NCBI GenBank assembly: GCA_002348385.1
Contig: DEBD01000038.1
Span: forward strand, 56,584 to 120,583
Direction: 5' to 3'
Source of the DNA: Gammaproteobacteria bacterium UBA2965
GTDB taxonomy: Bacteria; Pseudomonadota; Gammaproteobacteria; Pseudomonadales; Azotimanducaceae
Length of the DNA stretch: 64,000 nucleotides
The notes beneath the pieces are model-generated. The model saw only the letters and a list, made by a program, of their open reading frames with translations, searched no databases and was not told where the DNA came from. Shown piece by piece: positions 51,740 to 60,698 of the stretch; within the stretch, counting starts at the first letter, position 1, and each line of letters begins with the position of its first letter. The translations under genes and the position numbers were made by a program.

Positions 51740-52639
51740 ATGATTGAAGCAGATCGACTGACACGCCGATATGGCGATTTTCTTGCTGCCCGGGATGTGT
51801 CCTTCGTGATTCGGCCCGGAGAGATCGTTGGGCTGTTGGGCCACAACGGTGCCGGCAAGACCACCATCATGAAGATGCTCACGGGCTTTCTGGAACCTAG
51901 CGCCGGCGCTGCACGTATCGACGGTGTGGCGGTGGAGGCCGATCCCCGCGCGGCACAGGCTAGCCTAGGCTACCTGCCGGAGAATCTGCCGCTCTATCCG
52001 GAGTTGTCCGTTGCCGAGTATCTCGAGTTCGTCGCTACGTTGCGCGGTGTCGACCCTCGCAGCACGGTGGCGCGGACCATGGCGGAGACCGAACTGCAGG
52101 ACAGGGCGCTGGATCCCATCGCCACCCTTTCTCGTGGGTATCGCCAGCGTGTGGGCGTGGCCCAGGCGCTTCTGCACCAGCCGCGCTTCATGATTCTCGA
52201 TGAGCCTACCAATGGTCTCGACCCCAGCCAGACCCAGCATATGCGCGGGCTGATCAAACAGCTGGCCGAGCAAGCCACGGTGATCCTGTCGACCCACATC
52301 ATGCAGGAGGTGGACGCCATCTGTGACCGCGTGCTGATATTGCGTGGCGGTGAGTTGGTGCTGGACGAACGGCTGGCGGCGCTGAAAACCAGCAACGTGC
52401 TGCGCGTGCGCTGTGCGGATGGAGATCTTCAGTCTGCCCTGCGCGGCGTGCCGGGGGTAACCGATGTGGTGGCCCACGGCGACGCCTGGCACCTCACCCT
52501 GGAAGGAGATGCTGACCGGGTGGCAGAGCAGGTGGTACAAGCGCTCGGCGCCGGTGGGTTCTCCTTGCGGGAGCTCACCGCGGTGCAGCGGGATCTCGAG
52601 AGCGTGTTTCGAGAAGTGAGCGAGGAGGTGGCGGCATGA
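51740..52639 (+). CDS. ABC transporter ATP-binding protein, GldA-like
   Basis: 299 residues. Walker A LLGHNGAGKTTIMKMLTGFL, signature LSRGYRQRVGVAQAL, Walker B FMILDEPTNGLDPSQ, switch STHIMQEV. The signature is LSRGYRQR rather than LSGG, as in the gliding-motility (GldA) and related ATPases. The C-terminal ~70 residues are a regulatory tail. It powers the adjacent permease; start ATG 51740 follows a weak site. It overlaps the next gene by 4 bp. Confidence 0.93.
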   Translation: MIEADRLTRRYGDFLAARDVSFVIRPGEIVGLLGHNGAGKTTIMKMLTGFLEPSAGAARIDGVAVEADPRAAQASLGYLPENLPLYPELSVAEYLEFVATLRGVDPRSTVARTMAETELQDRALDPIATLSRGYRQRVGVAQALLHQPRFMILDEPTNGLDPSQTQHMRGLIKQLAEQATVILSTHIMQEVDAICDRVLILRGGELVLDERLAALKTSNVLRVRCADGDLQSALRGVPGVTDVVAHGDAWHLTLEGDADRVAEQVVQALGAGGFSLRELTAVQRDLESVFREVSEEVAA

Positions 52640-55539
52640 GGCGCGCGCTGATCGGCCGCATTGCCGCCAAGGAGCTCACCCTCTTCTTCTCCTCTCCGGT
52701 GGGCTATCTGTTCCTGCTGGCATTCCTCGCTGTGACGCTGTTCGTCTTCTTCTGGGGGGAAGCATTTTTTGCCCGCAACGTGGCGGACGTTCGCCCCATG
52801 TTCGAGTGGATGCCGGTGCTGCTCGCTTTCCTGGGCGCGGCGCTCACCATGCGCATGTGGAGCGAGGAGCGACGTACGGGCACCCTGGAGTTCATCACCA
52901 CCGTTCCGGTTGGCACTTGGGAGTTCGTCGCGGGTAAGTTTCTCGCCTGTTGGGCGCTCTTGGCGGTTGCCCTGCTGTTGACGCTGCCGCTGCCGATCAG
53001 CGTGGCCGTGATCGCGAACCTCGATTGGGGGCCTGTTGTAGCCGGGTATCTTGCCGCGTTGCTGCTGGGGGGGGCCTACCTGTCCATCGGTTTGTTTGTC
53101 AGCGCGCGCACCGACAGTCAGATCGTCAGCCTGATCGTTACCTCCTTCGCGTGTGGGGGGTTCTATCTGTTGGGCAGTCCGGTGATCACCGATCTGGTGG
53201 GTGGTACGGTGGCCGACTTACTGCGCGGCGTTGGTAGTGGGTCCCGTTTCGAATCCATTACCCGCGGCGTTCTAGATTTCCGAGATCTGTATTTCTACAC
53301 GTCCCTGCTGGTGGCGTTCCTGACTCTCAACGTATACGCATTGGAGGTGCTGCGATGGGCCCGGGACGGCGACCAGCGGCATCATCGGCGCTGGCGCGTG
53401 GGCACCGCTTTGCTGGTGGGCAATCTGTTGCTGGCCAACGTCTGGCTGGCCGGTTTCAACGGATTGCGGGTGGATGTGACCCAGGGCCGGATCTATTCCA
53501 TCTCCGAGGCCACCCGCGGCTACCTGAATCAGCTCACCGAGCCGCTGCTCATCCGAGGTTACTTCAGCGCCAAGACCCACCCGCTGCTGGCGCCCCTGGT
53601 GCCGCGCATGAAGGATCTGCTCAACGAGTTCGACGTGGCCGGCGGCGACAAAGTGCGCCTGGAGATCCTTGATCCCGCCGACGATCCGGCCATGGAGGAC
53701 GAGGCCAACACCAAATACGGCATCCGTCCCGTGCCGTTTCAGACCGCTGATCGCTACCAGGCCAGCCTGGTGAACTCCTATTTCGACGTGCTGTTGAGCT
53801 ACGGAGATGAGTACGAGGTGCTGGACTTTCGTGATCTCATCGAAGTGAAGGTGGTTGGCGAGGCCGAGTTGGACGTGCAGCTGCGCAATCCCGAATACGA
53901 CCTCACCCGCAGCATCAAGAAAGTGCTGTTCGGCTTCCAGGGTGGCAGCAGCGTGTTCGCCAACATCTCCAAGCCCGTGCGCTTCGTCGGCTATGTGTCG
54001 GGAGACGACAAGCTGCCGGCGTCCCTGGCGGAGTACCGCAGCGTACTCAATGAAACTCTCAAGGAGCTTGTGGAAGAATCCAACGGATTGCTCACGGCAC
54101 AGTTGCTGGACCCCGAGGCGGGTGACGGTGCGTTGGCCGCAGAGATTGCCGACCAGTATGGGTTCCGTCCCATGGCGGCGAGCCTGTTCGACACAAACCT
54201 GTTCTATTTCTACCTGGCCCTGTCGGATTCGGAAACGCTGGTCCAGGTGCCGCTGCCTGAAGCGCTGTCCGCAGCAGCGACCAAGCGCGGTATCGAGGAG
54301 GGGTTGAAGCGATTCGCCAGCGGTTTGCTCAAATCCGTGGCGCTGGTGGCGCCTGAGGCACCAGCGCCTTACATGGGTATGGGCCAGCCACCGCCGCCGG
54401 GCAATCAGTTCCAGCAGCTGCGCGATTTTCTCGCAAGTGATTTCAGTGTCGAGACCGCTACTCTGGACGACGGCGCCGTTCCGGAGAGCGCCGATATGCT
54501 GATGCTGGTGGATCCCCAGTCGAAGAACGAAACTCAGCTGTTCGCCATCGACCAGTTCCTGATGAAAGGCGGAACCGTGGTGATCGCCGCATCGCCATTC
54601 AACGCCTCCATCTCCCAGCAATCGCTCATGGCGCTGCCGCGCAGCACGGGCCTGGAAGACTGGTTGGCCCACCACGGCGTGGAGATCGACGCCAGCTTCG
54701 TCATGGACCCGCAGAATGCGGCATTTCCGGCGCCGGTCACGCGCCAGGTAGGGGGGTTCAGCTTCCAGGAGTTTGTCATGCTGGACTACCCTTACTTCAT
54801 CGACGTGCGCGGTGACGGCCTGAACCAGGACAACGCCATCACCTCCGGTCTGCCTCAGGTCACCATGAGCTGGGCGTCTCCCATCGAGGTCGATCCGGAA
54901 AGCCTCAAGGAGCGGCGCCTGACCACGCTGCTCAAGAGCAGCTCGGCCAGCTGGCTGTCAGAAGACACGGACGTGATGCCGCGCTTTGATGAGCAGACTT
55001 CGTCCGCCTTCGCGCCAACCGGGGATCGGGCCCCCAGAAATCTTGGCGTCCTGCTAGAAGGTACGTTCACATCCTACTTCGCAGGTAAGACGTCACCGCT
55101 GCTGAGCGAACACGATAACGCGATCGATGGCGAGGAAGAACCTGCCACCGATGATGAGCCCGCCAACGACTTCGGCGTCATCGGAAGTGTCATCGAGCGC
55201 TCCACCAATGCCGCCAGATTGTTCGTGTTTTCGTCGAATGGATTTCTCGCGGACCAGACGCTGCGCATGGTGGGTTCCGCGGACGGTACGGTTTACAGCA
55301 ACTCCACGCAGATGATGGTCAATGTCGTCGACTGGGCGCTGGAAGATCAGAGCCTGCTGTCGATCCGATCGCGCGGCAATTTCAATCGCACATTGCCTCC
55401 GCTGGACAGTGACGCCCAGGCCCTGTGGGAGTACGTCAACTACGCATTGGCGTTGCTGGGTGTGGGTGCGGTTGCACTCACGCATCGGCGCCGCACCGAA
55501 CGCCGGCGCCAGCGGTTCAGCCAGTGGGGTGCCGCATGA
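52636..55539 (+). CDS. GldF-GldG fusion, ABC permease with auxiliary domain
   Basis: 967 residues. Residues ~1-240 form the ABC-2 permease (six TM; FFSSPVGYLFLLAFLAVTLF, RTGTLEFITTVPVGTWEFVA), like GldF. Residues ~255-940 are the GldG-type auxiliary region: a TM, the RVDVTQGRIYSISEATRGYL block, then a periplasmic domain with FRDLIEVKVVGEAELDVQLR and MLMLVDPQSKNETQLFAIDQ, and a C-terminal TM (EYVNYALALLGVGAVALTHR). In Bacteroidetes GldF and GldG are separate; fused versions are known in Proteobacteria, where no gliding is seen. Substrate unknown. Confidence 0.9.
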   Translation: MRRALIGRIAAKELTLFFSSPVGYLFLLAFLAVTLFVFFWGEAFFARNVADVRPMFEWMPVLLAFLGAALTMRMWSEERRTGTLEFITTVPVGTWEFVAGKFLACWALLAVALLLTLPLPISVAVIANLDWGPVVAGYLAALLLGGAYLSIGLFVSARTDSQIVSLIVTSFACGGFYLLGSPVITDLVGGTVADLLRGVGSGSRFESITRGVLDFRDLYFYTSLLVAFLTLNVYALEVLRWARDGDQRHHRRWRVGTALLVGNLLLANVWLAGFNGLRVDVTQGRIYSISEATRGYLNQLTEPLLIRGYFSAKTHPLLAPLVPRMKDLLNEFDVAGGDKVRLEILDPADDPAMEDEANTKYGIRPVPFQTADRYQASLVNSYFDVLLSYGDEYEVLDFRDLIEVKVVGEAELDVQLRNPEYDLTRSIKKVLFGFQGGSSVFANISKPVRFVGYVSGDDKLPASLAEYRSVLNETLKELVEESNGLLTAQLLDPEAGDGALAAEIADQYGFRPMAASLFDTNLFYFYLALSDSETLVQVPLPEALSAAATKRGIEEGLKRFASGLLKSVALVAPEAPAPYMGMGQPPPPGNQFQQLRDFLASDFSVETATLDDGAVPESADMLMLVDPQSKNETQLFAIDQFLMKGGTVVIAASPFNASISQQSLMALPRSTGLEDWLAHHGVEIDASFVMDPQNAAFPAPVTRQVGGFSFQEFVMLDYPYFIDVRGDGLNQDNAITSGLPQVTMSWASPIEVDPESLKERRLTTLLKSSSASWLSEDTDVMPRFDEQTSSAFAPTGDRAPRNLGVLLEGTFTSYFAGKTSPLLSEHDNAIDGEEEPATDDEPANDFGVIGSVIERSTNAARLFVFSSNGFLADQTLRMVGSADGTVYSNSTQMMVNVVDWALEDQSLLSIRSRGNFNRTLPPLDSDAQALWEYVNYALALLGVGAVALTHRRRTERRRQRFSQWGAA

Positions 55540-56438
55540 TTTACAGGATTGGATGGCTTGGCGCGCTGTTGTGCGCCCAGCTCGTCATCGTTGCGGCTGT
55601 GTTGCTGTTGGATGCGCGGGAGACAGCATCGGGTGACGCCGCGCCGCTGCTGGTGTTCGAGGCGCCCGACGTGGACAGGATCACCGTGGGTGAAGGCGAG
55701 TCGGTCGCGGAGCTGAGCAGAACCGACGATGGCTGGCTCGTGGCTGGGTCTCTCGCCGCGGATGCGGCCAAGGTGCAGGACGCTCTGGAGAAGCTGGGCG
55801 GGTTGCGGCCATCCTGGCCGGTGGCCACCAGCCCGGAAATCCAGGAGCGATTCGAGCTTGCGCCGGACAATTATCAACGCCGCATCCGGCTGTTTGGCCA
55901 GGGCGAGGTGCTAGCAGACCTGTTTCTGGGATCGTCGCCAGGATATCGGCGGGTTCACGGACGCGTGAGCGGGTCTGATGAAATTTACAGCTTGGATCTG
56001 TCCACCTTTGAATTCCCGTCATCTCAGGGCGATTGGCTCGACAAAGCGCAACTCGGGGCGAAGGGGGCGGTGAGCGGCGTGGCCCGCGCGGGCGCTTGGT
56101 CGCTGTCCAAAGGCGAAGCGGGGTGGGTGCTGGAAGGGCAAGCCGATGAGCGTCCGGAGGAGCTCGATCAGGCCGCCGCGGATCGCGTGGCGGACCGGAT
56201 CGCCGGGCTGCGGTTCATGGACGTGGCCGATTCTGCGCCTTCCGGTAATCCCGAGATCGTCTCGATAACGGATGAGTCCGGCGACTACGAGCTGCAGTTC
56301 TGGCATGACCCGGACGCGGACGAATATGTGCTGGCGTCGAGCCGTGCCGAGGACTATTTCGAGGTAGCCAGCTACATCGCCGAGCAGGTGCTGGTGGGCC
56401 GCTCCGCATTGATGGCAGACGCGGACGTCGACGAGTAG
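55536..56438 (+). CDS. DUF4340 family protein of the Gld-like ABC system
   Basis: 300 residues starting with an ATGA overlap to the permease gene. A single N-terminal TM (GWLGALLCAQLVIVAAVLLL) anchors a periplasmic beta-rich domain with VDRITVGEGESVAELSRTDD, WLVAGSLAADAAKVQDALEK, and ADRVADRIAGLRFMDVADSA; this is the DUF4340 repeat pattern. DUF4340 genes accompany GldG-type ABC operons, probably as a third envelope component. No enzyme motif seen. A longer frame upstream from 55425 is discarded. Confidence 0.88.
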   Translation: MIYRIGWLGALLCAQLVIVAAVLLLDARETASGDAAPLLVFEAPDVDRITVGEGESVAELSRTDDGWLVAGSLAADAAKVQDALEKLGGLRPSWPVATSPEIQERFELAPDNYQRRIRLFGQGEVLADLFLGSSPGYRRVHGRVSGSDEIYSLDLSTFEFPSSQGDWLDKAQLGAKGAVSGVARAGAWSLSKGEAGWVLEGQADERPEELDQAAADRVADRIAGLRFMDVADSAPSGNPEIVSITDESGDYELQFWHDPDADEYVLASSRAEDYFEVASYIAEQVLVGRSALMADADVDE

Positions 56439-56464
56439 AGCTTCCCAGCCAGGCGCTGGTCGAA

Positions 56465-56530
56465 TCAGCTGGCGCAGCATGGCTGGTTGCGGCCGAGATG
56501 CTTGGCCTGATAAAGGCGCACACCCTTGCG
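56465..56530 (-). pseudogene. C-terminal scrap of a GGDEF (diguanylate cyclase) gene
   Basis: On the minus strand a short frame reads VRLYQAKHLGRNQPCCAS then stop. A-L-Y-x-A-K-x-x-G-R-N-x is the invariant C-terminal signature of GGDEF domains. Nothing upstream on that strand resembles the rest of the domain. Only about a dozen diagnostic residues, so this is a likely but not certain gene scar. Confidence 0.4.
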
Positions 56531-56658
56531 GTGGAGAGGTGCTCGTATCGCTGCCAAAGGGGTAATGGAAGTAGCCAAAAGTTGAACTGGGTCACAGTTC
56601 GATGGTTTTATGCCGCCCCTGCACCGGTTTTCGCGTGCCTGACGCCTTATTTAGAGGT

Positions 56659-56688
56659 GGGTAGGGGTAGGGGTAGGGGTAGGGGTAG
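56659..56688. repeat. telomere-like (TAGGGG)n tandem repeat, G-quadruplex candidate
   Basis: Four perfect TAGGGG hexamers (56662-56685) are flanked by GGG on the left and TAG on the right, giving five G-tracts of 3-4 G separated by TA. It ends 6 bp before the GTG of the HAD phosphatase gene and supplies its only Shine-Dalgarno-like sequence (AGGGG). Each unit carries an in-frame TAG, so the repeat is untranslated. Confidence 0.9.
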
Positions 56689-56694
56689 AAAGTA

Positions 56695-57429
56695 GTGAAG
56701 TTGGATTTCCAGGAGTACCTCGCAAGCCTCGAGGGACCCACTGCCGAGCCGCAGGTGCTGGCATTTTTTGATCTGGATCGAACGCTGATTGCCGGGTACT
56801 CGGTGAAAGCGCTGGCGTTCGAGCAGATTCGCAGCCGCGAGATGTCGCTGCGCCATCTGGTCATTCATTCGCGTCGTTTTCTGGAATACTGCCTGGGACG
56901 GGCCGGTTACGACGACCTGCTCCGAGCAACAGTGGGCCAACTGGCCGGGCGTACCGAAGCGGAGCTGGTAGATCTGGGTCAGCGCGCCTATCGGCGAAAG
57001 CTGCAAGGGGCCATCTACCAGGAGGCAAGGGCGCTGATTGCCGCGCACCAGCGGCGCGGACACCAGGTGGTGATGGTCACGTCGGCTACTCGTTACCAGG
57101 CCGATCCCATTGCCCAGGATCTGGGTATTACCCAGCTATGCTGTACGACGCTGGAGATCTCCAGGGGCCGCGTCACGGGGCGCTTCGATCCGTGCTTTGG
57201 GGCCAGCAAGGTCAGCGCCGCCAGGTCGCTGGCCAAAAAGCACGGATTACGCTCGGGCGACGAGAAACTGAATGCCTATTTCTATACGGATTCCTGCGAC
57301 GATCTGCCCCTGTTGGAAGCGGTGGCCCGGCCGGTTGCGGCTAACGCGAAGCCCTCCCTGGCGGCGGTGGCCGCCCAGCGAGGCTGGCCTCAGCTGGAGT
57401 TTCAGGCTTCCGGCGATCTGGCTGCCTGA
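56695..57429 (+). CDS. HAD-superfamily (IB) hydrolase, SerB-like
   Basis: 244 residues. Motif I FFDLDRTLIAGYS with the nucleophile Asp (~25) and acid Asp; motif II MVTSATRYQADPIAQDLGI; motif III/IV KLNAYFYTDSCDDLPLLEAV. The helical cap lies at ~40-110. The family (HAD-IB, phosphoserine-phosphatase-like; fused to acyltransferases in some bacteria) dephosphorylates small molecules; substrate unknown. GTG start at 56695, with its leader formed by the (TAGGGG)n repeat. Confidence 0.9.
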   Translation: MKLDFQEYLASLEGPTAEPQVLAFFDLDRTLIAGYSVKALAFEQIRSREMSLRHLVIHSRRFLEYCLGRAGYDDLLRATVGQLAGRTEAELVDLGQRAYRRKLQGAIYQEARALIAAHQRRGHQVVMVTSATRYQADPIAQDLGITQLCCTTLEISRGRVTGRFDPCFGASKVSAARSLAKKHGLRSGDEKLNAYFYTDSCDDLPLLEAVARPVAANAKPSLAAVAAQRGWPQLEFQASGDLAA

Positions 57430-57455
57430 TGTAACGCCTGGCTCGTGACTCGGTC

Positions 57456-58100
57456 GTGCTGAAGAAGGTCGCCTACCACGCGGTTATCTGTGCCGCTATC
57501 ACCCTGCTGGGGATGCCGATCGGCGCTGCCACGTTGCACTACGAAGGATACGTTGCCGGCGCGCGTGTGGGGACTGCCACGGTTAACGTGTCCATAGCCC
57601 AGGCCGGCTATCGAGTGTGGGGCAGCGCAGCGGCAGATGGGGTGGCCAATTGGTTCTCCGACTGGCACAGCGACTTCTCCGCCTCGGGTGGTCTGGTGGA
57701 CGGCGCGCCGCAGCTGGTAGCGTACAGCTACAACCAGCGGGATCGCGACAGCATTCGTGATGTGCATGTGGCCGACGGAAAGGTCAGCTATAAGAAGAAT
57801 CAGCGTCCGGTTCGCAAGACCCGGGCTTTCCCCACGCCAGACCTGGTCTCGGCGCTTTTCGTCAAACCGCGCTGCCGGGAAACCTGGTGGGTCAACACGG
57901 GGCGGCGCAACTACCGGCTGGAGCGGCGCGTTGGAGCCCCGGGCGTGTGCCGCTACGAGGTGTTCGATAGGCACGAAAAGAGTTTCAAGATCGACCTGGT
58001 GCTGGCGGAGCGGGAAGGTATCACGGTCCCCGTATCGCTGACGGTGCATGCGTTGTTGCGGGCCCGATTGATCTTGGTGGACGAGGCCCCGAAGCTGTAG
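57456..58100 (+). CDS. DUF3108 family periplasmic protein
   Basis: 214 residues, GTG start at 57456, 26 bp after the HAD gene. A signal peptide (VICAAITLLGMPIGAATLHY) precedes a beta-rich domain: YEGYVAGARVGTATVNVSIA, VANWFSDWHSDFSASGGLVD, YNQRDRDSIRDVHVADGKVS and LVSALFVKPRC. DUF3108 proteins are of unknown function in the cell envelope of proteobacteria, suggested to be porin-like or lipid-binding. Confidence 0.85.
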   Translation: MLKKVAYHAVICAAITLLGMPIGAATLHYEGYVAGARVGTATVNVSIAQAGYRVWGSAAADGVANWFSDWHSDFSASGGLVDGAPQLVAYSYNQRDRDSIRDVHVADGKVSYKKNQRPVRKTRAFPTPDLVSALFVKPRCRETWWVNTGRRNYRLERRVGAPGVCRYEVFDRHEKSFKIDLVLAEREGITVPVSLTVHALLRARLILVDEAPKL

Positions 58101-58187
58101 AATTCCTGGCCTTCTTGGGACAGCGAGCGGGCAGCATGGCCGCTGCAATTTGTCTTGAATTAGCGGTTAACGAAAGGGAGAACGAAC

Positions 58188-59417
58188 ATGAATGAAGCCT
58201 GGATTATAGACGCAGTGCGCTCTCCGCGCGGCCGAGGCAAGCCCGGGGTGGGTAGTCTCAGCAACATTCACCCACAGCGCTGCATGGCGCAGGTGCTCAA
58301 TGGGCTGAAAGACAAGGTGGGGTTCGACCCCGCGGATATCGAAGATGTGGTGGCTGGCTGCGGCACCGGTAGTGGCGACCATGCCCACGATATTGCCCGC
58401 ATGTCGGTGCTGGATGCCGGTTGGCCGCTTACCACCACGGGTGTGACCCTGCATCGTTTTTGCGGCAGCGGTCAGCAGGCCGTCACCTTTGCCGCTATGG
58501 GCGTCATGTCCGGCCATCAGGAAGCGGTGATTGGTGGTGGCGTTGAGTTCATGTCCCGCTACGCGCCAAACCATGCCGCCGGCTTTCACGCTAACAACGA
58601 GCACCTGGCTGAGATGCACCCTCAGATACCCCAGGGCATTTCCGCGGACCTCATTGCTACGATCGAAGGGTTCAGCCGCGAGGACGTGGACAGCTACGCG
58701 GTGGAAAGCCAGACGCGCGCTGCGCGTTCTATCGAGGAAGGTCGGTTCAACGATGCGCTGGTGCCCATCTACAACGAAGACGGTTCGCTGGCACTGGATC
58801 GGGACGAGCATCCTCGTCCTGGCACTACTTTAGAGAGCCTGGAAGGACTGAACGCCTCCTTTGCTGCCATGGGGGCTCAGCAGGTAGAAGGCTGGCCGCA
58901 ACCCTTCGACGAGATGGCCAAAGACAAGTATCCGGAGGTGGATGCCATCAACCACGTGCATCACGCGGGCAATTCGTCCGGCGTGGTGGATGGTGCCAGC
59001 GCGGTGCTGGTGACCAGCCCGGACTATGCCAAGGCTCATGGGTTGACGCCCAAAGCCCGCATTCGTATGACTGCAACCGCTGGTACCGAGCCGCTGATCA
59101 TGCTGACGGCGCCGGCTCCTGCGGCGCAGCGATGTCTTGCTAAGGCTGGCATGACCAAGAACGACATCGACCTGTGGGAAATCAACGAAGCCTTCGCTTC
59201 TGTGGTGCTTAAGTTCCTCAAGGACATGGATATCAGCCACGATGTCATGAACATCGATGGTGGCGCCATCGCGCTGGGTCACCCCATCGGCGCCACCGGC
59301 GGCATGCTCATCGGCACGGCCGTGGATCAGCTGGTACGGGAGGATAAGGAAACCGCCCTAGTGGCCATGTGCACCGGCGGGGGTATGGGTACCGCTACCA
59401 TATTGGAGCGTATCTAG
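58188..59417 (+). CDS. acetyl-CoA C-acyltransferase (thiolase)
   Basis: 409 residues. Catalytic Cys92 in HRFCGSGQQAV, His in NEAFASVVLKF and GHPIGATGGM, and Cys in AMCTGGGMGTATILERI. It either cleaves 3-ketoacyl-CoA in beta-oxidation (FadA-type) or condenses acetyl-CoA. The N-terminus MNEAWIIDAVRSPRGRGKPG and the KDKYPEVDAINHVHHAGNSS loop fit the degradative thiolases. Preceded by a GGGAG site. A stand-alone gene with 160 bp of featureless sequence after it (59418-59577). Confidence 0.95.
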   Translation: MNEAWIIDAVRSPRGRGKPGVGSLSNIHPQRCMAQVLNGLKDKVGFDPADIEDVVAGCGTGSGDHAHDIARMSVLDAGWPLTTTGVTLHRFCGSGQQAVTFAAMGVMSGHQEAVIGGGVEFMSRYAPNHAAGFHANNEHLAEMHPQIPQGISADLIATIEGFSREDVDSYAVESQTRAARSIEEGRFNDALVPIYNEDGSLALDRDEHPRPGTTLESLEGLNASFAAMGAQQVEGWPQPFDEMAKDKYPEVDAINHVHHAGNSSGVVDGASAVLVTSPDYAKAHGLTPKARIRMTATAGTEPLIMLTAPAPAAQRCLAKAGMTKNDIDLWEINEAFASVVLKFLKDMDISHDVMNIDGGAIALGHPIGATGGMLIGTAVDQLVREDKETALVAMCTGGGMGTATILERI

Positions 59418-59577
59418 GGCCTGCTGGGATCCGATGCTACCCCTGTAGCGCCTGGTGATGGTCATCACGACGGGCAAGGCTGATACGAAATCGGACAAGC
59501 GATTATCCAGGTCGTCTGAGGAGGACCCTGCTCTGGGGCGCTGAACCGCGAGCAACAGCGTGGTCTCGCTTGAAGTT

Positions 59578-60423
59578 TCAGTAGGGCTGGTCGCCGGCGA
59601 GGGTGACGCGGTGCATTACCCGGCGTTCTCCGTCGTAGCCGCCCAGGGCGCGGTGCATCACGCAGCGGTTGTCCCACATGGTGAGCATGTCCTTGCGCCA
59701 CTGGTGCCGATAGACGAATTCGTCTTTTAGGTAGTGCGCGAACAACCTGTCCAACAGGCGGCCGCTGTCTCGTTCGGAAAGACCTTTCACGCCAATGGTA
59801 TAAACCGGGTTGATCCACAAGGCGGGGCGGCCCGTCTCGGGGTGGGTGCGCACCATGGGATGCTCCTGGGTCGCCCACGCGTTTTTGCTCGGTAGTATCC
59901 GCATGCTGCGCCGCTCGCCTCCGGTGGCCTGATAGCCTTCGTGGCTGTAGGGTCGGCGCGCGCTGTGGATGGCGGTCAGCGATTCGATTTCTGCTCGCAG
60001 GTTGGGCTCCAACGTGGCATAGGCCGAGTATCCGTCGGCAAACAGGGTCTCGCCGCCTCGGCTGGGTACCTCCTTGGCGTGCAGCACGGTGGCCGCGGGC
60101 GGGACGGTTTGAAACGACCAGTCTGAGTGCCAGGCCGAACCGAATGGCGGTGCGGCCTCGTCGGGTTCGCGGCGTACTTCCAGAATGTGCTCGTGATCCG
60201 CCAGCGGGGCGACGTAGGGGTCGTTGCCGAACTCGCCGAACTGCCCGCAGAACCGCTCCAGGGCTGCGTGGGACAGCGGTTGGTCGGGGAAGCTGAGCAC
60301 CTGGTGGGTCAGCCACGCGGCGCGGATCTGCTCGACGGACTCTTGGGTAAGCGGTTCGCTTAGTTGGGTTCCGCTGACACTGGCGCCGAAGCCGTCGGGG
60401 TTGGGCGTGACCTCGATCGCCAT
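59578..60423 (-). CDS. TauD/TfdA-family Fe(II)/2-oxoglutarate dioxygenase
   Basis: 281 residues. Iron ligands His-x-Asp in SAWHSDWSFQ and distal His in DNRCVMHRALGGY, with the 2-oxoglutarate Arg in RRVMHRVTLAG. N-terminal FGASVSGTQLSEPLTQESVE and HQVLSFPDQPLSHAALERFC are family hallmarks. Substrates in the family include taurine, alkylsulfates and 2,4-D; here unknown. A tiny membrane-protein gene ends one base upstream of its start, on the same strand. Confidence 0.93.
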   Translation of the reverse strand: MAIEVTPNPDGFGASVSGTQLSEPLTQESVEQIRAAWLTHQVLSFPDQPLSHAALERFCGQFGEFGNDPYVAPLADHEHILEVRREPDEAAPPFGSAWHSDWSFQTVPPAATVLHAKEVPSRGGETLFADGYSAYATLEPNLRAEIESLTAIHSARRPYSHEGYQATGGERRSMRILPSKNAWATQEHPMVRTHPETGRPALWINPVYTIGVKGLSERDSGRLLDRLFAHYLKDEFVYRHQWRKDMLTMWDNRCVMHRALGGYDGERRVMHRVTLAGDQPY

Positions 60424-60424
60424 T

Positions 60425-60625
60425 TCATATCTCCCACAAACTGTGGGTGAGCCAAGCGATGGCCACCGCGGTGAGGGCGCCTATGGCCAGTATGGTTGTG
60501 AACATGCCGAACCCCCCGGGTTTGCTGTTGTTAGCGTACTGCGCTGCCCGCCTTCTGCGAGTGGCAAGCATCGCCACGACGACGAATATTGCCAATGGCA
60601 CGAGGAATTGGACCAGATATCGCAT
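60425..60625 (-). CDS. small two-TM membrane protein
   Basis: 66 residues: LVQFLVPLAIFVVVAMLATR (TM1), an RRRRAAQYANN basic loop, and FTTILAIGALTAVAIAWLTH (TM2). The start is at 60625, 55 bp from the divergent symporter. Its stop abuts the dioxygenase start (1 bp), so the two are likely co-transcribed. No family recognised; the opposite-strand frame is part of an over-long symporter reading frame and is the shadow. Confidence 0.7.
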   Translation of the reverse strand: MRYLVQFLVPLAIFVVVAMLATRRRRAAQYANNSKPGGFGMFTTILAIGALTAVAIAWLTHSLWEI

Positions 60626-60698
60626 AGATCGTTTTGCAGCCGACCCCCTGCAGCATACCCAGAGGCGCAGCCAGCGATCAATGGTAGGCTACCCGCGC

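Noticed and set aside
53272..54675. 467-codon minus-strand open frame over the GldG region
   Set aside because: Antisense to the conserved fused ABC permease/auxiliary gene and rich in His/Gln/Gly; no family features.
56659..56688. Tandem TAGGGG repeat as a CRISPR-like array
   Set aside because: Six-base units without spacers; it is a simple-sequence repeat, not CRISPR.
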